A stretch of 33,196 bases of DNA from Streptococcus sp. Marseille-P6264 (GCF_902460355.1 NZ_CABPTO010000010.1:1-33196), one strand, 5' to 3'; positions 19,309-29,463 are shown, counted from the first letter of the stretch. Numbers and translations: made by a program. The notes: a model not told the origin generated them from the letters alone.

Positions 19309-20765
19309 TTTTCTGCTCCTGTCTGGTAGGCTTTCTTGCGCATCTGGTCAATCAAGTCCATCTTATCCTGCCAAATATCACGCGCCAAATCGACCGGATA
19401 ATCTTGTGGATTGAGAACCCGTTTATATTCGTCCCAGAGTTTGTCAAATTCTCGGCGGGCATAATCCTGAATCTCAGACAGAGTCGGCAACTCGTAAACG
19501 AGCTGGCCTTCTTTATAAATATCTACCAAGAGTGGCACCGCATCAAAGTTCTTAACCGTTTTATTGATGTAAGTATAAGTCGGATGGAACATCTCCAGCT
19601 CTGCCAGATGGGTGACATCTACACCATCATAAGTGATGTAGTCGCCCTCAGACTTGCCTTTTTCACGGCTGGTAATCCGCCAAACCTGCTTCTTGCCCGG
19701 AGTCGAAACCTTTTCAGCATTGTTGGAGAGCTTGATGGTATTGCGCAAGTGCCCATTCTCATCTTCAATTGCTACAATCTTGTAAACCGCACCCAGAGCT
19801 GGCTGATCGTAGGCGGTAATCAATTTAGTTCCTACGCCCCAGACATCAATCTTGGCCTTTTGCATTTTCAAGTTGAGGATGGTATTCTCATCCAAATCAT
19901 TGGAAGCATATATTTTGGCATTTGGGAAGCCCGCTTCATCTAACTGCTGGCGAACTTTTTTGGAAATATAGGCTAGGTCTCCAGAATCAATCCGTACACC
20001 CAAGAAATTGATTTTATCACCCAATTCACGCGCTACACGGATGGCCGTAGGAACCCCGATCCGAAGGGTATCGTAGGTGTCTACCAAGAACACACAGTCC
20101 CGATGAGTGCTCGCATAAGCCTTAAAAGCCTCGTAATCATTGCCATAAACCTGCACAAGTGCATGGGCATGCGTCCCCAGAACAGGAATATCAAAGAGCT
20201 TGCCAGCCCGAACATTGCTGGTACCGTTGGCCCCACCTATAACAGCTGCCCGCGTACCCCAAATCGCCGCATCCATCTCCTGAGCACGACGGGTACCAAA
20301 CTCCATCAACGGCTCATCTTCGATCACAGAGCGGATACGAGCCGCCTTGGTCGCAATCAAGGTTTGGAAATTCACGATATTTAAAATCGCTGTTTCCACC
20401 AACTGACATTGTGCCAGCGGCCCTTCGACCTGAACAATCGGTTCATTGGCAAAAACCAAATCTCCTTCTTTAGCAGAACGCACGGTCAGCTGCATCTTGA
20501 AATCACGTAAATACTCTAAGAAAGCTCCGTTATAGCCCAAGGACGCCAAATAGTCCAAATCTGTCTGACTGAATGTCAAATCATTTAGATAAGCCACAAT
20601 CCTCTCTAAGCCCGCAAAAACGGCATAGCCATTATTAAAAGGATTCTTGCGGAAATAGACTTCAAAAACAGCACGCTTATTATGGATACCTTCGTTGAAA
20701 TAAACCTGCATCATATTGATTTGATATAAGTCTGTATGTAAAGTCAAACTGTCATCTAGAAACAT
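19305..20765 (-). CDS. pncB: Nicotinate phosphoribosyltransferase
   Basis: A 486-residue enzyme that joins nicotinate to PRPP, giving nicotinate mononucleotide with ATP hydrolysis, the entry step of the Preiss-Handler salvage route. Seen: the N-terminal [14 protein letters not shown] substrate-side motif, EFGTRRAQ (about 155-162), [12 protein letters not shown] and [10 protein letters not shown], all characteristic of the long NAPRTase form. AAAGGAG precedes ATG 20765. It is the first gene of a two-gene NAD operon with nadE. Confidence 0.95.
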   Translation of the reverse strand: MFLDDSLTLHTDLYQINMMQVYFNEGIHNKRAVFEVYFRKNPFNNGYAVFAGLERIVAYLNDLTFSQTDLDYLASLGYNGAFLEYLRDFKMQLTVRSAKEGDLVFANEPIVQVEGPLAQCQLVETAILNIVNFQTLIATKAARIRSVIEDEPLMEFGTRRAQEMDAAIWGTRAAVIGGANGTSNVRAGKLFDIPVLGTHAHALVQVYGNDYEAFKAYASTHRDCVFLVDTYDTLRIGVPTAIRVARELGDKINFLGVRIDSGDLAYISKKVRQQLDEAGFPNAKIYASNDLDENTILNLKMQKAKIDVWGVGTKLITAYDQPALGAVYKIVAIEDENGHLRNTIKLSNNAEKVSTPGKKQVWRITSREKGKSEGDYITYDGVDVTHLAELEMFHPTYTYINKTVKNFDAVPLLVDIYKEGQLVYELPTLSEIQDYARREFDKLWDEYKRVLNPQDYPVDLARDIWQDKMDLIDQMRKKAYQTGAEK

Positions 20766-20796
20766 AATTGAGCTCCTTTTATCATAGTTATTCTAT

Positions 20797-20805
20797 ATTA
20801 TAACA
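20797..20805 (-). promoter_or_regulatory. Extended -10 promoter of pncB-nadE
   Basis: Minus-strand TGTTATAAT (TGn at 20805-20803, TATAAT at 20802-20797), about 32 bp before the ATG. No clear -35 and no obvious operator palindrome. Confidence 0.6.
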
Positions 20806-20835
20806 TAAATTGTAAGAAAGCCTTGATTCAATAGC

Positions 20836-20870
20836 AAAATACCTCTAGAATTTCTTCCAGAGGTATCTTC
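20836..20870 (-). terminator. Terminator after the 25-residue gene
   Basis: ATACCTCT/AGAGGTAT stem (20839-20846 with 20859-20866) followed by a short T run on the minus strand, about 25 bp after the small-gene stop. Confidence 0.75.
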
Positions 20871-20892
20871 TTTTATCTTTCACTTGGAAATA

Positions 20893-20970
20893 TTAGATTC
20901 CATAAGTCTTGTTCACGCGGCGCATCTGTTTGAATTCTTTTTTATAGGTTACTTTAACTGCTACTTTCAT
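20893..20970 (-). CDS. Small basic protein of unknown function, 25 residues
   Basis: Not recognised. ATG at 20970-20968 with GAGGTGG 5 bp upstream, stop TAA at 20895-20893. The product begins MKVAVKVTYKKEFKQ and ends KTYGI. It has six Lys and two Arg against one Glu, and no hydrophobic stretch long enough for a membrane helix, so it does not resemble a type I toxin or a signal peptide. It forms a complete transcription unit: its own TATAAT promoter at 21001-21006, a 24-nt leader and a terminator at 20836-20870, giving an RNA of roughly 160 nt. The RNA could also act as a regulator in its own right. Confidence 0.6.
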   Translation of the reverse strand: MKVAVKVTYKKEFKQMRRVNKTYGI

Positions 20971-21000
20971 TTTTGCCACCTCGTTTCTTTTGATGCTTTT

Positions 21001-21033
21001 ATTATAGACTTCAAAGCTTAAGGAAGGCTTAGA
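21001..21033 (-). promoter_or_regulatory. Promoter of the small gene with a CiaR-box-like direct repeat
   Basis: On the minus strand TCTAAG (21033-21028), 5 bp, CTTAAG (21022-21017), 10 bp, TATAAT (21006-21001). The CiaR response-regulator site in streptococci is a TTTAAG-N5-TTTAAG type direct repeat. Each half here has one mismatch to it, and the spacing fits. A further exact TTTAAG lies at 21055-21050. There is no good -35, which fits an activator-dependent promoter. CiaR control is an inference. Confidence 0.5.
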
Positions 21034-21079
21034 ATTTTCTTGCAGAAAGCTTAAACAAATAAATCAAAACTTTATCTCG

Positions 21080-23095
21080 CTAATCCAGATAATCGCGTTT
21101 TTCTAGATGCAGGGATACCAGGTGCCAATTGGCATCCTGCCGCCAGCTAGGATTGGCAACGATTTGGCTGGCTACCTTGCGCGCTTCTTCCAAAATCGGA
21201 TAATCCTCTACGATGTCCGCTACCTGAAACTCTGGAATACCAGACTGACGGGTCCCAAAAATTTCACCAGAACCACGCATCTTGAGGTCTTCCTCAGCGA
21301 GGACAAAGCCATCTGTTGTCTCGGTCATGATTTTCATGCGCTTCTTCCCAGACTCCGTCTTGGGATTGGCAACTAGCACGGCATAAGACTGCTTATTTCC
21401 CCGACCAACTCGTCCACGCAGCTGATGAAGCTGGCTGAGACCGAAGCGGTCAGCATCCATGATAACCATGATGGTCGCATTCGGAACATTGACGCCGACT
21501 TCAATGACTGTAGTCGACACTAGAATATCCGTTTTCCCATCCTTGAAGTCCTGCATAATAGCTTCTTTTTCGTCATTTTTCATGCGGCCGTGAAGGAGAG
21601 CCACCTGAGCCTGATTGGCAAAGTAGGCCTTGAGCTCTTCCTCTAGAGCAATCCCATTTTTCAAGTCCAAGGCCTCTGATTCCTCAATCAAGGGAGAAAT
21701 AAAGTAGACTTGGGCGCCCTTGGCCAGCTCTTTTTTCATCCAGTCCAAAACTACTTCCAACTGCTCGTGCTTGACCCAGCGAGTGATAATAGGCTTGCGG
21801 CCAGCTGGCATCTGGTCGATGATAGAGACATCCATATCGCCAAAAGCGGTAATGGCCAAAGTCCGAGGAATAGGCGTGGCAGTCATCATGAGGACGTCTG
21901 GATTATTCCCCTTTTCCCGCAAAATCCGACGCTGGTCCACCCCAAAACGATGCTGCTCATCAATAATGACCAAGCCCAGTTGATGATAGACCACCCCTTC
22001 CTGAATCAAGGCATGGGTGCCGACCACCATATCTACTTGCCCCGACTCTATGGCAGCTAAAGTCTCTCTGCGTTCAGCGGCTTTCATACCACCAGTTAGG
22101 AGGGCCAAATTCAGCTCAGGAAAGAGCTGAGCCAGGCTATCCAAATGCTGCTCAGCCAAAATTTCTGTTGGAACCATCAAAGCCGACTGATAACCCGCTG
22201 TATGAGCGGCATACATGGCCAAGCCAGCCACCACGGTCTTCCCACTCCCCACATCTCCCTGTAGGAGACGGTTCATATGGACAGGCGATTGCAAATCACT
22301 GAGAATTTCTTCCAGACTCCACTCTTGAGCTTCCGTCAGAGAAAATGGTAATGCAGCCTTCTTTTGAGCCAGCATTTTTTCCTGCCAAGGGATAGCCAGG
22401 CCCTGGCTGACATCCTTGGTCTCATGCTTCAGAACCTGCAGCTGCATCTGAAAGTAAAAAAGTTCTTCAAACTTGACTCGACGCAGGGCTTGCTTATATT
22501 CTGCCAAATCCTTAGGAAAGTGCATGGCACGCACAGCTTGAGTGCGCCCCAAAAGCTGGTAGCGCTCCAGAAGGATAGGAGGAAGATTCTCCTCCAATAA
22601 CTGATCCAGACCCTGGTCAAAGGCCAGCTTAATCAGCTTGATTAGACTGGCCTGACTAATTCCTTGGGCAACGCGATAAACAGGCTGCAAGTCGTCTTCG
22701 ACCTGAGCTAGAACCTTCATCCCCGTCAGACTAGCCTTAGCCTTATCCCATTTACCAAAAATAGCCACCGTAGCTCCCAGCTCAATCTTATCTGCCAGAT
22801 AAGGCTGGTTGAAAAAATTGACTGCAATCGCGACTTCTCCCTGCTTGATTGTGAAACGCAGGCGATTGCGCTTGTAGCCATAGTACTGGACATTAGCTGG
22901 AGTCGCGACAATCCCAGAAATAACTGCCTTTTCTCCATCTTCCAAGTCGAGGACATTCTTGCTCTTAAAATCCTCATAGCGAAAGGGAAAATAGAGCAGG
23001 AGATCCTGCAGGCTCTCAAGGCCTAGTTTTTTAAATTTTTCAGCCGATTTTGGTCCCACTCCTGGCAGGGCCGTCAAAGCCTGATGCAGATTCAT
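21080..23095 (-). CDS. recG: ATP-dependent DNA helicase RecG
   Basis: A 671-residue branch-migration helicase that reverses stalled forks and processes Holliday junctions. The N-terminal helix-hairpin-helix-like GVGPKSAEKFKKLG (12-25) and OB-fold wedge domain (about 55-130) precede the two helicase lobes: Walker A GDVGSGKT (280-287), DEQH (379-382), TATPIPRT, and the C-terminal QLRGRVGRG motif. The length is standard. It is the last gene of the secA-to-recG run, 31 bp after alr. No clear terminator follows before the small-gene promoter. Confidence 0.96.
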   Translation of the reverse strand: MNLHQALTALPGVGPKSAEKFKKLGLESLQDLLLYFPFRYEDFKSKNVLDLEDGEKAVISGIVATPANVQYYGYKRNRLRFTIKQGEVAIAVNFFNQPYLADKIELGATVAIFGKWDKAKASLTGMKVLAQVEDDLQPVYRVAQGISQASLIKLIKLAFDQGLDQLLEENLPPILLERYQLLGRTQAVRAMHFPKDLAEYKQALRRVKFEELFYFQMQLQVLKHETKDVSQGLAIPWQEKMLAQKKAALPFSLTEAQEWSLEEILSDLQSPVHMNRLLQGDVGSGKTVVAGLAMYAAHTAGYQSALMVPTEILAEQHLDSLAQLFPELNLALLTGGMKAAERRETLAAIESGQVDMVVGTHALIQEGVVYHQLGLVIIDEQHRFGVDQRRILREKGNNPDVLMMTATPIPRTLAITAFGDMDVSIIDQMPAGRKPIITRWVKHEQLEVVLDWMKKELAKGAQVYFISPLIEESEALDLKNGIALEEELKAYFANQAQVALLHGRMKNDEKEAIMQDFKDGKTDILVSTTVIEVGVNVPNATIMVIMDADRFGLSQLHQLRGRVGRGNKQSYAVLVANPKTESGKKRMKIMTETTDGFVLAEEDLKMRGSGEIFGTRQSGIPEFQVADIVEDYPILEEARKVASQIVANPSWRQDANWHLVSLHLEKRDYLD

Positions 23096-23126
23096 CCTGT
23101 CTCCTTTCCTTCTTCTTAATTGTCTT

Positions 23127-24233
23127 TTACTTTTTATACTCTCTCGGTACTCTGTCGCTGATTAAGCAGACTACTTCATAGTTAATCGTGCCACGTTTGT
23201 CCGCTACATCCGTTGCTGTGATAAGCTCGTCGCCGCTCTTACCAATCAAGACCACCTGCGTTCCCAAAGGGTAGACTTGAGGCAAACGTACCGTGATTTG
23301 ATCCATGGAAACCCGACCGACAATTGGACAGCGCTGACCATCGATCAAGACATCAAAGCCTTGCATATCCCGTGTCCAGCCATCAGCATAACCCAGAGGA
23401 ATGGTTCCAATGATTTGCTGGCTATCACTGGTATAGGTTGCCCCATAGCCGACATGGGCGCCCGTTTGAATTTCTTTGACGTGAACCAAGGCAGATTCTA
23501 AACTCAAAGCTGGTTTGACCTCATAAGGCAAGTCCAGCACTCGTCCGCTAGGATTCAGCCCGTAAATAATATCTCCCAGCCGAACAGCATTCATAATCGT
23601 GTCGCTGTGCCAAAGAGTTGTAGCCGAGTTACTGGCATGAACAACCGGCGGCAAGAAAGCCAACTCGCTCAAAATCTCTTTAAAGCGACTTAATTGGCCT
23701 ACAAAATGACTTGTATCTAATTCGTCGGCTGTTGCAAAATGAGTGAAAATCCCTTCCACCACAGCTCCTGCTGCTTGCAGGCGGCTAATTGCTTGCTGGG
23801 CTTCTTGACTATCACGGAAGCCAATGCGTCCCATGCCTGAATCAATCTTGATATGAACAGTCAAGCCGGTCAGATTAGGTTGCTGGCTCAAGAGTTCCTC
23901 CAGCCAGGCTAGACTGGCCACCGTCAAGGTAATCTGCTGCTGGATCGCTAAAGGCACAGCCTCTAGTGAAGAAACACCCAAAATAAGAATTGGTTTAGCA
24001 ATGCCAGCTTCTCGTAGTTCTAGGGCTTCGTCAATATTAGACACACAAAAACCATCTACAAGGGGCTGAATATGCTGAGAGACAGGAATCGCACCATGTC
24101 CATAAGCATTGGCCTTGACTACTGCCCACTTCTGGACCGACTGGGGAATATGAGCCGCAATTTGCTCAATATTAAATGCAATAGCAGACAGGTCTATGAC
24201 TGCTTTAGTAGGTCTATGTAGACTAGCTTTCAT
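23127..24233 (-). CDS. alr: Alanine racemase
   Basis: A 368-residue PLP enzyme that makes D-alanine for peptidoglycan and teichoic acids. The PLP lysine is Lys40 in [10 protein letters not shown]. The second catalytic base is Tyr263 in VGYGATYTS, the same position as in pneumococcal Alr. The TIM-barrel segment [11 protein letters not shown] and the C-terminal beta domain (about 240-368) are complete. The ATG overlaps the end of acpS by 11 bp, so translation is probably coupled. It supplies the wall-building pathway served by PBP1a elsewhere in the window. Confidence 0.96.
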   Translation of the reverse strand: MKASLHRPTKAVIDLSAIAFNIEQIAAHIPQSVQKWAVVKANAYGHGAIPVSQHIQPLVDGFCVSNIDEALELREAGIAKPILILGVSSLEAVPLAIQQQITLTVASLAWLEELLSQQPNLTGLTVHIKIDSGMGRIGFRDSQEAQQAISRLQAAGAVVEGIFTHFATADELDTSHFVGQLSRFKEILSELAFLPPVVHASNSATTLWHSDTIMNAVRLGDIIYGLNPSGRVLDLPYEVKPALSLESALVHVKEIQTGAHVGYGATYTSDSQQIIGTIPLGYADGWTRDMQGFDVLIDGQRCPIVGRVSMDQITVRLPQVYPLGTQVVLIGKSGDELITATDVADKRGTINYEVVCLISDRVPREYKK

Positions 24234-24585
24234 CGTCTTCCTCCAAAATTACACTGGCGGTCACCAGATTTCCAGCATGACTGATTGATAGCCATACCGA
24301 ACCAGCAAAGGGAGACTTACTAAAATAAGGTGCCCCCTTATCATCATTTAAAATTTCCAAATCCTGAAAAGTCACAGGGCCAATCCCGGTCCCCCAAGCC
24401 TTGGCAAAGGCTTCCTTGGCTGACCAACGACCTGCCAAATATTCCAGCTTGCGCTTGCCCTTAAAGGAGCCAAACCGAGCCAACTCCTGAGCCGTCAAGA
24501 TTTTCTCAGCAAAGCGCTCATTCTTCTCGTAGGCCCGACCAATGCTGGAAATCTCTTCTATATCTATTCCGTGTCCTCTTATCAT
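24223..24585 (-). CDS. acpS: Holo-acyl carrier protein synthase
   Basis: A 120-residue trimeric 4'-phosphopantetheinyl transferase that converts apo-ACP to holo-ACP for fatty-acid synthesis. Metal and CoA motifs: GHGIDIEEI (4-12, with Asp8) and [15 protein letters not shown] (about 58-72), followed by SISHAG near 100. ATG 24585 gives the conserved MIxGHGIDIE start; the frame is open further upstream to 24675, but that part has no family similarity. The start has no good ribosome site, and an imperfect palindrome ends about 12 bp before it. Overlaps alr by 11 bp. Confidence 0.93.
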   Translation of the reverse strand: MIRGHGIDIEEISSIGRAYEKNERFAEKILTAQELARFGSFKGKRKLEYLAGRWSAKEAFAKAWGTGIGPVTFQDLEILNDDKGAPYFSKSPFAGSVWLSISHAGNLVTASVILEEDDES

Positions 24586-24596
24586 ACTTCTATTGA

Positions 24597-24744
24597 GAAT
24601 ACGTGGCAAGCCCCTTCTCCCAAGGAGATTGAAAGAAAATCTAATTTCGACAAGGTAAACCGATGAGAATGACACTGAAATGCATCAAAGAGGTTTAACA
24701 TCATCAAAATTAGATTTTCATAGAGTATGAGCTTGCCTATATTC
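24597..24744. repeat. Long imperfect palindrome between DAHP synthase and acpS (possible MITE or RNA structure)
   Basis: Outer arms: GGCAAGC (24605-24611) with GCTTGCC (24731-24737), flanked by GAATA-like ends. Inner arms: a perfect 13-bp pair, GAAAATCTAATTT (24635-24647) with AAATTAGATTTTC (24707-24719). Further in, GTAAACC pairs with GGTTTAAC (one bulge). The element of about 148 bp fills most of the gap upstream of acpS. It resembles the small inverted-repeat elements common in streptococcal intergenic DNA, but I cannot match it to RUP, BOX or SPRITE from memory. Confidence 0.6.
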
Positions 24745-24783
24745 GTTAGCAGACTCCTATCAAAGCCTCCTAATCCTTTCTAT

Positions 24784-25821
24784 TTAAGCTTCTTTTTCTA
24801 AGGTTTCATAGATTTCCTGAACAAGTTCTTCTGTCTTATCCCAGCCCAAGCAAGGATCGGTAATAGACTTACCAAAGACTTCTGGCTCATTCTGGCGGCC
24901 ATCCTCCAAATAGGATTCAATCATGAATCCACGCACAGCCTTCTTGATTTGCTCATTCCAAGCACAGTTGATCAGAGTCTGACGGATAATCCGGATCTGC
25001 TCCAAATACTGCTTTCCAGAATTGTCATGATTGGTATCAATCAGGATAAAAGGATTGGACAGTTTCATTTCTTCATAGCGTTTGATCACATCTAGAAGAT
25101 TTTCGTAATAGAAGTTAGGCTTGTTCTTACCGTACTCATCTAAAGCACCTCGCAAAATCACATGCGCCAAAGGATTACCTAGAGTTTCCACTTCTTGACC
25201 ATGATAAAGGAAGATTTGCTTATTTTGAGCGGCGTAAACGGCATTAAACATGACTCCAAGATTGCCAGATGTTGGATTTTTCATACCGACCGGCGCATCA
25301 ATACCAGAAGCTACAAAGCGATGTTCTTGGTCTTCGACCGAACGAGCACCTACGGCATGGTAACTGACCAAATCATCTACCAGCACTAGATTGGAAGGAT
25401 AGAGCATTTCATCAGCTGTGGTCAAGCCTGTTTCAGTAATAACTCGGTAATGCAACTGGCGCACTGCCTTTAGCCCATTGATCAAGCTTGGACTTTTTGA
25501 AGTATCTGGCTGGTGAACGAGCCCTTTATAGCCGTCACCATTAGTCCGAGGCTTGGCAGTATAGACCCGCATGACGATAAAAATCTTATCCGCCACCTTC
25601 TGCTGCAGGTCAGCCAAGCGGCGAGCGTACTCCAGCACCGCCTCTTCATTGTCAGATGAGCAGGGACCGATAACCAAGAGCAAGCGTTGATCCTCTCCCT
25701 TGATGATGGCAGCCAATTCCTGATCGCGCTGATTTTTCTTTTGTAAAGCTTGGTCTGACAAAATCGTTGCAGACTTGATCTGCTCGATATCAATTTCCTG
25801 ACCTTTTTCTATAAATGCCAT
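24784..25821 (-). CDS. DAHP synthase (3-deoxy-7-phosphoheptulonate synthase), type I, copy 2
   Basis: A 345-residue enzyme that condenses phosphoenolpyruvate and erythrose 4-phosphate, the first step of the shikimate pathway. Motifs of the AroFGH family: LLVIGPCSSDNEEAV (about 49-63), MRVYTAKPRTNGDGYKGL, GARSVEDQEHR and DTNHDNSGKQY. It lies 1 bp after the upstream paralogue with only a weak ribosome site, so translation is probably coupled. It closely resembles the neighbour along its whole length except the first 35 residues, where the two diverge; in this family the N-terminal extension helps set feedback inhibition. Which aromatic amino acid controls it cannot be told from sequence alone. 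Confidence 0.92.
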   Translation of the reverse strand: MAFIEKGQEIDIEQIKSATILSDQALQKKNQRDQELAAIIKGEDQRLLLVIGPCSSDNEEAVLEYARRLADLQQKVADKIFIVMRVYTAKPRTNGDGYKGLVHQPDTSKSPSLINGLKAVRQLHYRVITETGLTTADEMLYPSNLVLVDDLVSYHAVGARSVEDQEHRFVASGIDAPVGMKNPTSGNLGVMFNAVYAAQNKQIFLYHGQEVETLGNPLAHVILRGALDEYGKNKPNFYYENLLDVIKRYEEMKLSNPFILIDTNHDNSGKQYLEQIRIIRQTLINCAWNEQIKKAVRGFMIESYLEDGRQNEPEVFGKSITDPCLGWDKTEELVQEIYETLEKEA

Positions 25822-25822
25822 A

Positions 25823-26854
25823 TTATTTACCTAGTGTATCGTATATCTCATGGACGAGTTCGACCGTCTTATCCCAGCCTAGGCATGGATCTGTGATAGA
25901 CTTGCCAAAGACTTCTGGTTCATTTTGTCGGCCATCTTCCAAGTAAGACTCAATCATAAAGCCACGAACAACCTTCTTGATTTTATCATTCCAGTCGCGG
26001 TTGATCAAAGTCTGACGAACAATACGGACTTGCTCCAAATACTGCTTGCCAGAGTTGTCATGGTTAGTATCAATGATGATAAATGGATTTTCCAGCCCCA
26101 TTGCTTCATACTGGGCGATTGTGTCCAGCAGATTATCATAATAGTAGTTCGGAATGTTCTTCCCATATTCATTGATGGCACCGCGCAGAATCGCATGAGC
26201 CAAAGGATTTCCACTCGTCTCTACTTCTCGATTTGCAAATAGAAAGCTCTGTTTGTTTTGAGCCGCATAAATGCCATTAAACATGACATTCAGATTGCCA
26301 GATGTTGGATTTTTCAAACCAGTCGGGAAATCCGCTCCACTGGCTACAAAGCGGTGCTGCTGATCTTCAACAGAACGAGCACCGATTGCCATATAGGAAA
26401 TCAAATCATCTACTAAAGGGAGATTTTCTGGGTAAAGCATCTCGTCAGCCGTCGTCATTCCAGTTTCTGAAATCACGCGGTAATGCAGGTTGCGCACCGC
26501 TTTAATTCCGTTGATTAGACTAGGTGCCGCTGTCGCATTAGGCTGGTGAATCAAGCCCTTGTAGCCATCACCATTGGTCCGTGGCTTGGCAGTGTAGACC
26601 CGCATGACCATAAAGATCCGATCTTTGACTTCTTCCTGAAGAGCTGCCAAACGCTTGGCGTATTCTAAGACAGCTTCTTCATTGTCTGAGGAGCAAGGAC
26701 CGATGACCAAAAGGATACGATCATCCTCACCGCGGATAATAGCTTCTAGTTGGCGATCCCGCTCTTGCTTACGAGCTAGAATAGAACCTTCTAACTTAGC
26801 AAGCTGACGCACTTCTGCTACATTGATTGGTTGACTAGTTGCTTTAAAGGTCAT
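25823..26854 (-). CDS. DAHP synthase, type I, copy 1
   Basis: A 343-residue paralogue of the next gene with the same catalytic motifs: ILLVIGPCSSDNEEAV, MRVYTAKPRTNGDGYKGL, GARSVEDQQHRF and DTNHDNSGKQYLEQ. The ATG at 26854 has an AAGGAGAG ribosome site. It follows secA by 16 bp, so it is probably expressed from the secA promoter as well. Tandem DAHP synthases next to secA are also found in pneumococcus. The two copies differ mostly at the N-terminus and in scattered surface residues, consistent with an old duplication that gave two differently regulated isoenzymes. Confidence 0.92.
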   Translation of the reverse strand: MTFKATSQPINVAEVRQLAKLEGSILARKQERDRQLEAIIRGEDDRILLVIGPCSSDNEEAVLEYAKRLAALQEEVKDRIFMVMRVYTAKPRTNGDGYKGLIHQPNATAAPSLINGIKAVRNLHYRVISETGMTTADEMLYPENLPLVDDLISYMAIGARSVEDQQHRFVASGADFPTGLKNPTSGNLNVMFNGIYAAQNKQSFLFANREVETSGNPLAHAILRGAINEYGKNIPNYYYDNLLDTIAQYEAMGLENPFIIIDTNHDNSGKQYLEQVRIVRQTLINRDWNDKIKKVVRGFMIESYLEDGRQNEPEVFGKSITDPCLGWDKTVELVHEIYDTLGK

Positions 26855-26870
26855 CTTCTCTCCTTATAAA

Positions 26871-29390
26871 CTACTTCTTGCGACCATGACAGTTTTTAAA
26901 TTTCTTACCTGAACCACATGGACATAAATCATTTCTTTTTACAGAGGATAAATCAACATTTTTTGGAAGATTTGGGTTTTGGGCAGCAATGTTTCGAGTA
27001 GCTGTCGTGCTGATACTGTGCTCTGTACGTGGACGTTCTTGCTCATGGATCTGTGCTTTCATCATGAGACGAGTCACATCAAACTCGATAGAGCCGATCA
27101 TATCATTAAACATCCGGAAACCTTCTGCCTGATATTCAACAACTGGATTGTTCTGAGCATAACCGCGCAGTCCCACAGCCTGGCGCAATTGATCCAAGGC
27201 GTCGATATGATCTGTCCATTTATTATCTACAACTCGTAGAATCAGCACTTTTTGGAACTCTTGAACTGCTTCCTCATCACGAAGTTTAGAAACCTGATTG
27301 GCATAAACTTCAGAAGCTCGCTCCATCAAGTAATCTTTGATTTCTTGATTTGATTTACCTTCTAAATCATCAGCTGAGATAGAATCCTCTGCTACAAGGT
27401 TATATTTAGCAAAATTCAGAATCGCTTCAATTCTTTCATCATGGTCTGAATGGCTGCTGCCATCTACAATCCGATTAATCGTCCGACGGATCATGGCATG
27501 GATTTCTGGAGCCAAATCACGGTCTGCTGTGATGACATCATAGCGTTGAGAATAGATAATTTCACGTTGTTCACGCATGACATCGTCATATTGAAGGACT
27601 TGCTTCCGAGTATCGTAGTTATTTCCTTCAACCCGTTTTTGGGCTGCTTCCACCTGACGCGTTAGCATCCGAGACTTGATGACGGACTCTTCTTCGCTCA
27701 GATTCATCCGATCAAGCAAGGCCTTAATACGCTCGGAACCGAAACGTTTCATCAAATCGTCTTCGAGAGATAGGTAGAATTGTGATTCACCTGGATCCCC
27801 TTGACGACCTGAACGTCCACGAAGCTGGTTATCAATCCGGCGGCTTTCATGGCGCTCTGTACCGATGACACAAAGTCCACCCAATTCACGCACACCTTCA
27901 CCTAGCTTAATATCTGTACCACGTCCAGCCATGTTGGTCGCGATGGTAATAGCACCACGTTGACCAGCATTCATGATAATCTGTGCTTCTTTATAGTGGT
28001 TTTTAGCATTCAAAACTTCATGAGGAATTCCTGCAGCCACTAATTTTTGAGAAAGATAGTCACTCGTGTCAACCGATACTGTACCGACCAAGACAGGTTG
28101 ACCTGTTTTATAGCGTTCCTTGACGTCTTCCACCACTGCTTTAAACTTAGCTTCCAAGCTAGGATACAGCAAATCTGGATGGTCAATACGTTGGACCGGA
28201 CGGTTCGTTGGAATTGGAATTACGCGAATATTATAAATTTCGCGGAATTCTTCTTCTTCTGTCTTACCGGTCCCTGTCATCCCTGACAGCTTTTTATACA
28301 TACGGAAAAGGTTCTGGTAGGTAATCGAAGCAGATGTTTTTGATTCTTCTTGGATAGGCACAGCTTCTTTTGCTTCAATCGCTTGGTGGAGTCCATCAGA
28401 GAAACGACGACCTTCCATTGTACGTCCAGTAAATTGGTCAACGATGAGGATTTCCTGCTTTTCGCTAACGACATAATCCACATCTAAGGTCATAATATAG
28501 TTAGCACGCAAGGCATTGTCGATAAAGTGCGTTAAAGCAACATTTTCAAGATCGTATAGATTTTCTAAGTTAAAGTAACTTTCAGCCTTGTCAATACCAG
28601 AATCTGACAAACCAATCGTCTTAGATGGGATATCAATGATATAGTCATCTTTTTGAAGTGTTTTCACAAAGCTATCCGCTCTATAATAAAGCTGATTCGT
28701 ATCAGAAGCTGTCGGTCCTGACACGATCAATGGCGTACGCGCTTCGTCAATCAAGATAGAATCCACTTCGTCAACCAAGGCATAGTTAAGCGGACGCTGT
28801 ACCATATTTTCAGCCCGAACCACCATGTTATCACGCAAGTAGTCAAAACCAATTTCAGAGTTGGTTGAGTAGGTGATATCACAAGCATAAGCTTCTCTTT
28901 TTTCCATTGGTGACTTAGATGCTAGGTTGATACCAACAGAAAGTCCCAACCAAGAATAAAGTTCACCCATCTCAGTCGCATCACGCTCTGACAAGTATTC
29001 ATTGACTGTAACAACGTGAACTCCTTGGCCAGATAAGGCATTTAGGTAAACAGGCATAGTCGCTGTCAGAGTTTTTCCTTCCCCCGTACGCATTTCTGGC
29101 ACATCACCATGGTGAAGGACAATCCCCCCCATGATCTGAACCTTATATGGGAAAAGACCTAAGACACGCTTCGCTCCTTCGCGGACAACTGCAAATGCTT
29201 CAAACAAAAGTTGATCTAAAGTTTCACCATTAGCATAACGTTCCTTAAATTCAACCGTTTTTGCTTGCAATTCTTCATCGGTCAAGGCTGCCATTTCGTC
29301 CTCATAGGACATGACCTTGTCCGCCATCTTTTCTAATTTTCTTATTTCACCTTTATCATTTTCGATGATTTTTTTTAAAATATTAGCCAT
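26871..29390 (-). CDS. secA: Preprotein translocase ATPase SecA (canonical SecA1)
   Basis: The 839-residue motor of the general Sec pathway; it pushes unfolded preproteins through SecYEG. Walker A TGEGKT (102-107), [15 protein letters not shown], the [13 protein letters not shown] and [12 protein letters not shown] helicase motifs, and [13 protein letters not shown] are present. The C-terminus ends in the zinc-binding SEC-C motif [13 protein letters not shown], which binds SecB or ribosomes in other bacteria. The length and zinc tail identify it as housekeeping SecA1. It is not the SecA2 that the SRR adhesin at the left edge would require. First gene of the long minus-strand run, with a near-consensus promoter. 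Confidence 0.97.
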   Translation of the reverse strand: MANILKKIIENDKGEIRKLEKMADKVMSYEDEMAALTDEELQAKTVEFKERYANGETLDQLLFEAFAVVREGAKRVLGLFPYKVQIMGGIVLHHGDVPEMRTGEGKTLTATMPVYLNALSGQGVHVVTVNEYLSERDATEMGELYSWLGLSVGINLASKSPMEKREAYACDITYSTNSEIGFDYLRDNMVVRAENMVQRPLNYALVDEVDSILIDEARTPLIVSGPTASDTNQLYYRADSFVKTLQKDDYIIDIPSKTIGLSDSGIDKAESYFNLENLYDLENVALTHFIDNALRANYIMTLDVDYVVSEKQEILIVDQFTGRTMEGRRFSDGLHQAIEAKEAVPIQEESKTSASITYQNLFRMYKKLSGMTGTGKTEEEEFREIYNIRVIPIPTNRPVQRIDHPDLLYPSLEAKFKAVVEDVKERYKTGQPVLVGTVSVDTSDYLSQKLVAAGIPHEVLNAKNHYKEAQIIMNAGQRGAITIATNMAGRGTDIKLGEGVRELGGLCVIGTERHESRRIDNQLRGRSGRQGDPGESQFYLSLEDDLMKRFGSERIKALLDRMNLSEEESVIKSRMLTRQVEAAQKRVEGNNYDTRKQVLQYDDVMREQREIIYSQRYDVITADRDLAPEIHAMIRRTINRIVDGSSHSDHDERIEAILNFAKYNLVAEDSISADDLEGKSNQEIKDYLMERASEVYANQVSKLRDEEAVQEFQKVLILRVVDNKWTDHIDALDQLRQAVGLRGYAQNNPVVEYQAEGFRMFNDMIGSIEFDVTRLMMKAQIHEQERPRTEHSISTTATRNIAAQNPNLPKNVDLSSVKRNDLCPCGSGKKFKNCHGRKK

Positions 29391-29434
29391 TTTATTCCTT
29401 ACTCGCTATGTTCTGTTTATAAATGTTTCCTCTC

Positions 29435-29463
29435 ATTATAGCATGTTTCCCCATATCTTTCAA
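29435..29463 (-). promoter_or_regulatory. Promoter of the secA operon
   Basis: Minus-strand TTGAAA (29463-29458), a 17-bp spacer and TATAAT (29440-29435), about 45 bp before the secA ATG. Confidence 0.8.

Noticed and set aside
20836..20994. Reading the small unit purely as a Cia-dependent small RNA
   Set aside because: No clear unpaired anti-Shine-Dalgarno stretch, and a well-placed ribosome site with a closed frame; kept as a protein gene with the RNA role as an alternative.
26871..29390. Possibility that this is SecA2, the partner of the SRR adhesin
   Set aside because: Full length with the C-terminal zinc motif CPCG...CH, and located with the DAHP synthases as housekeeping secA in pneumococcus.
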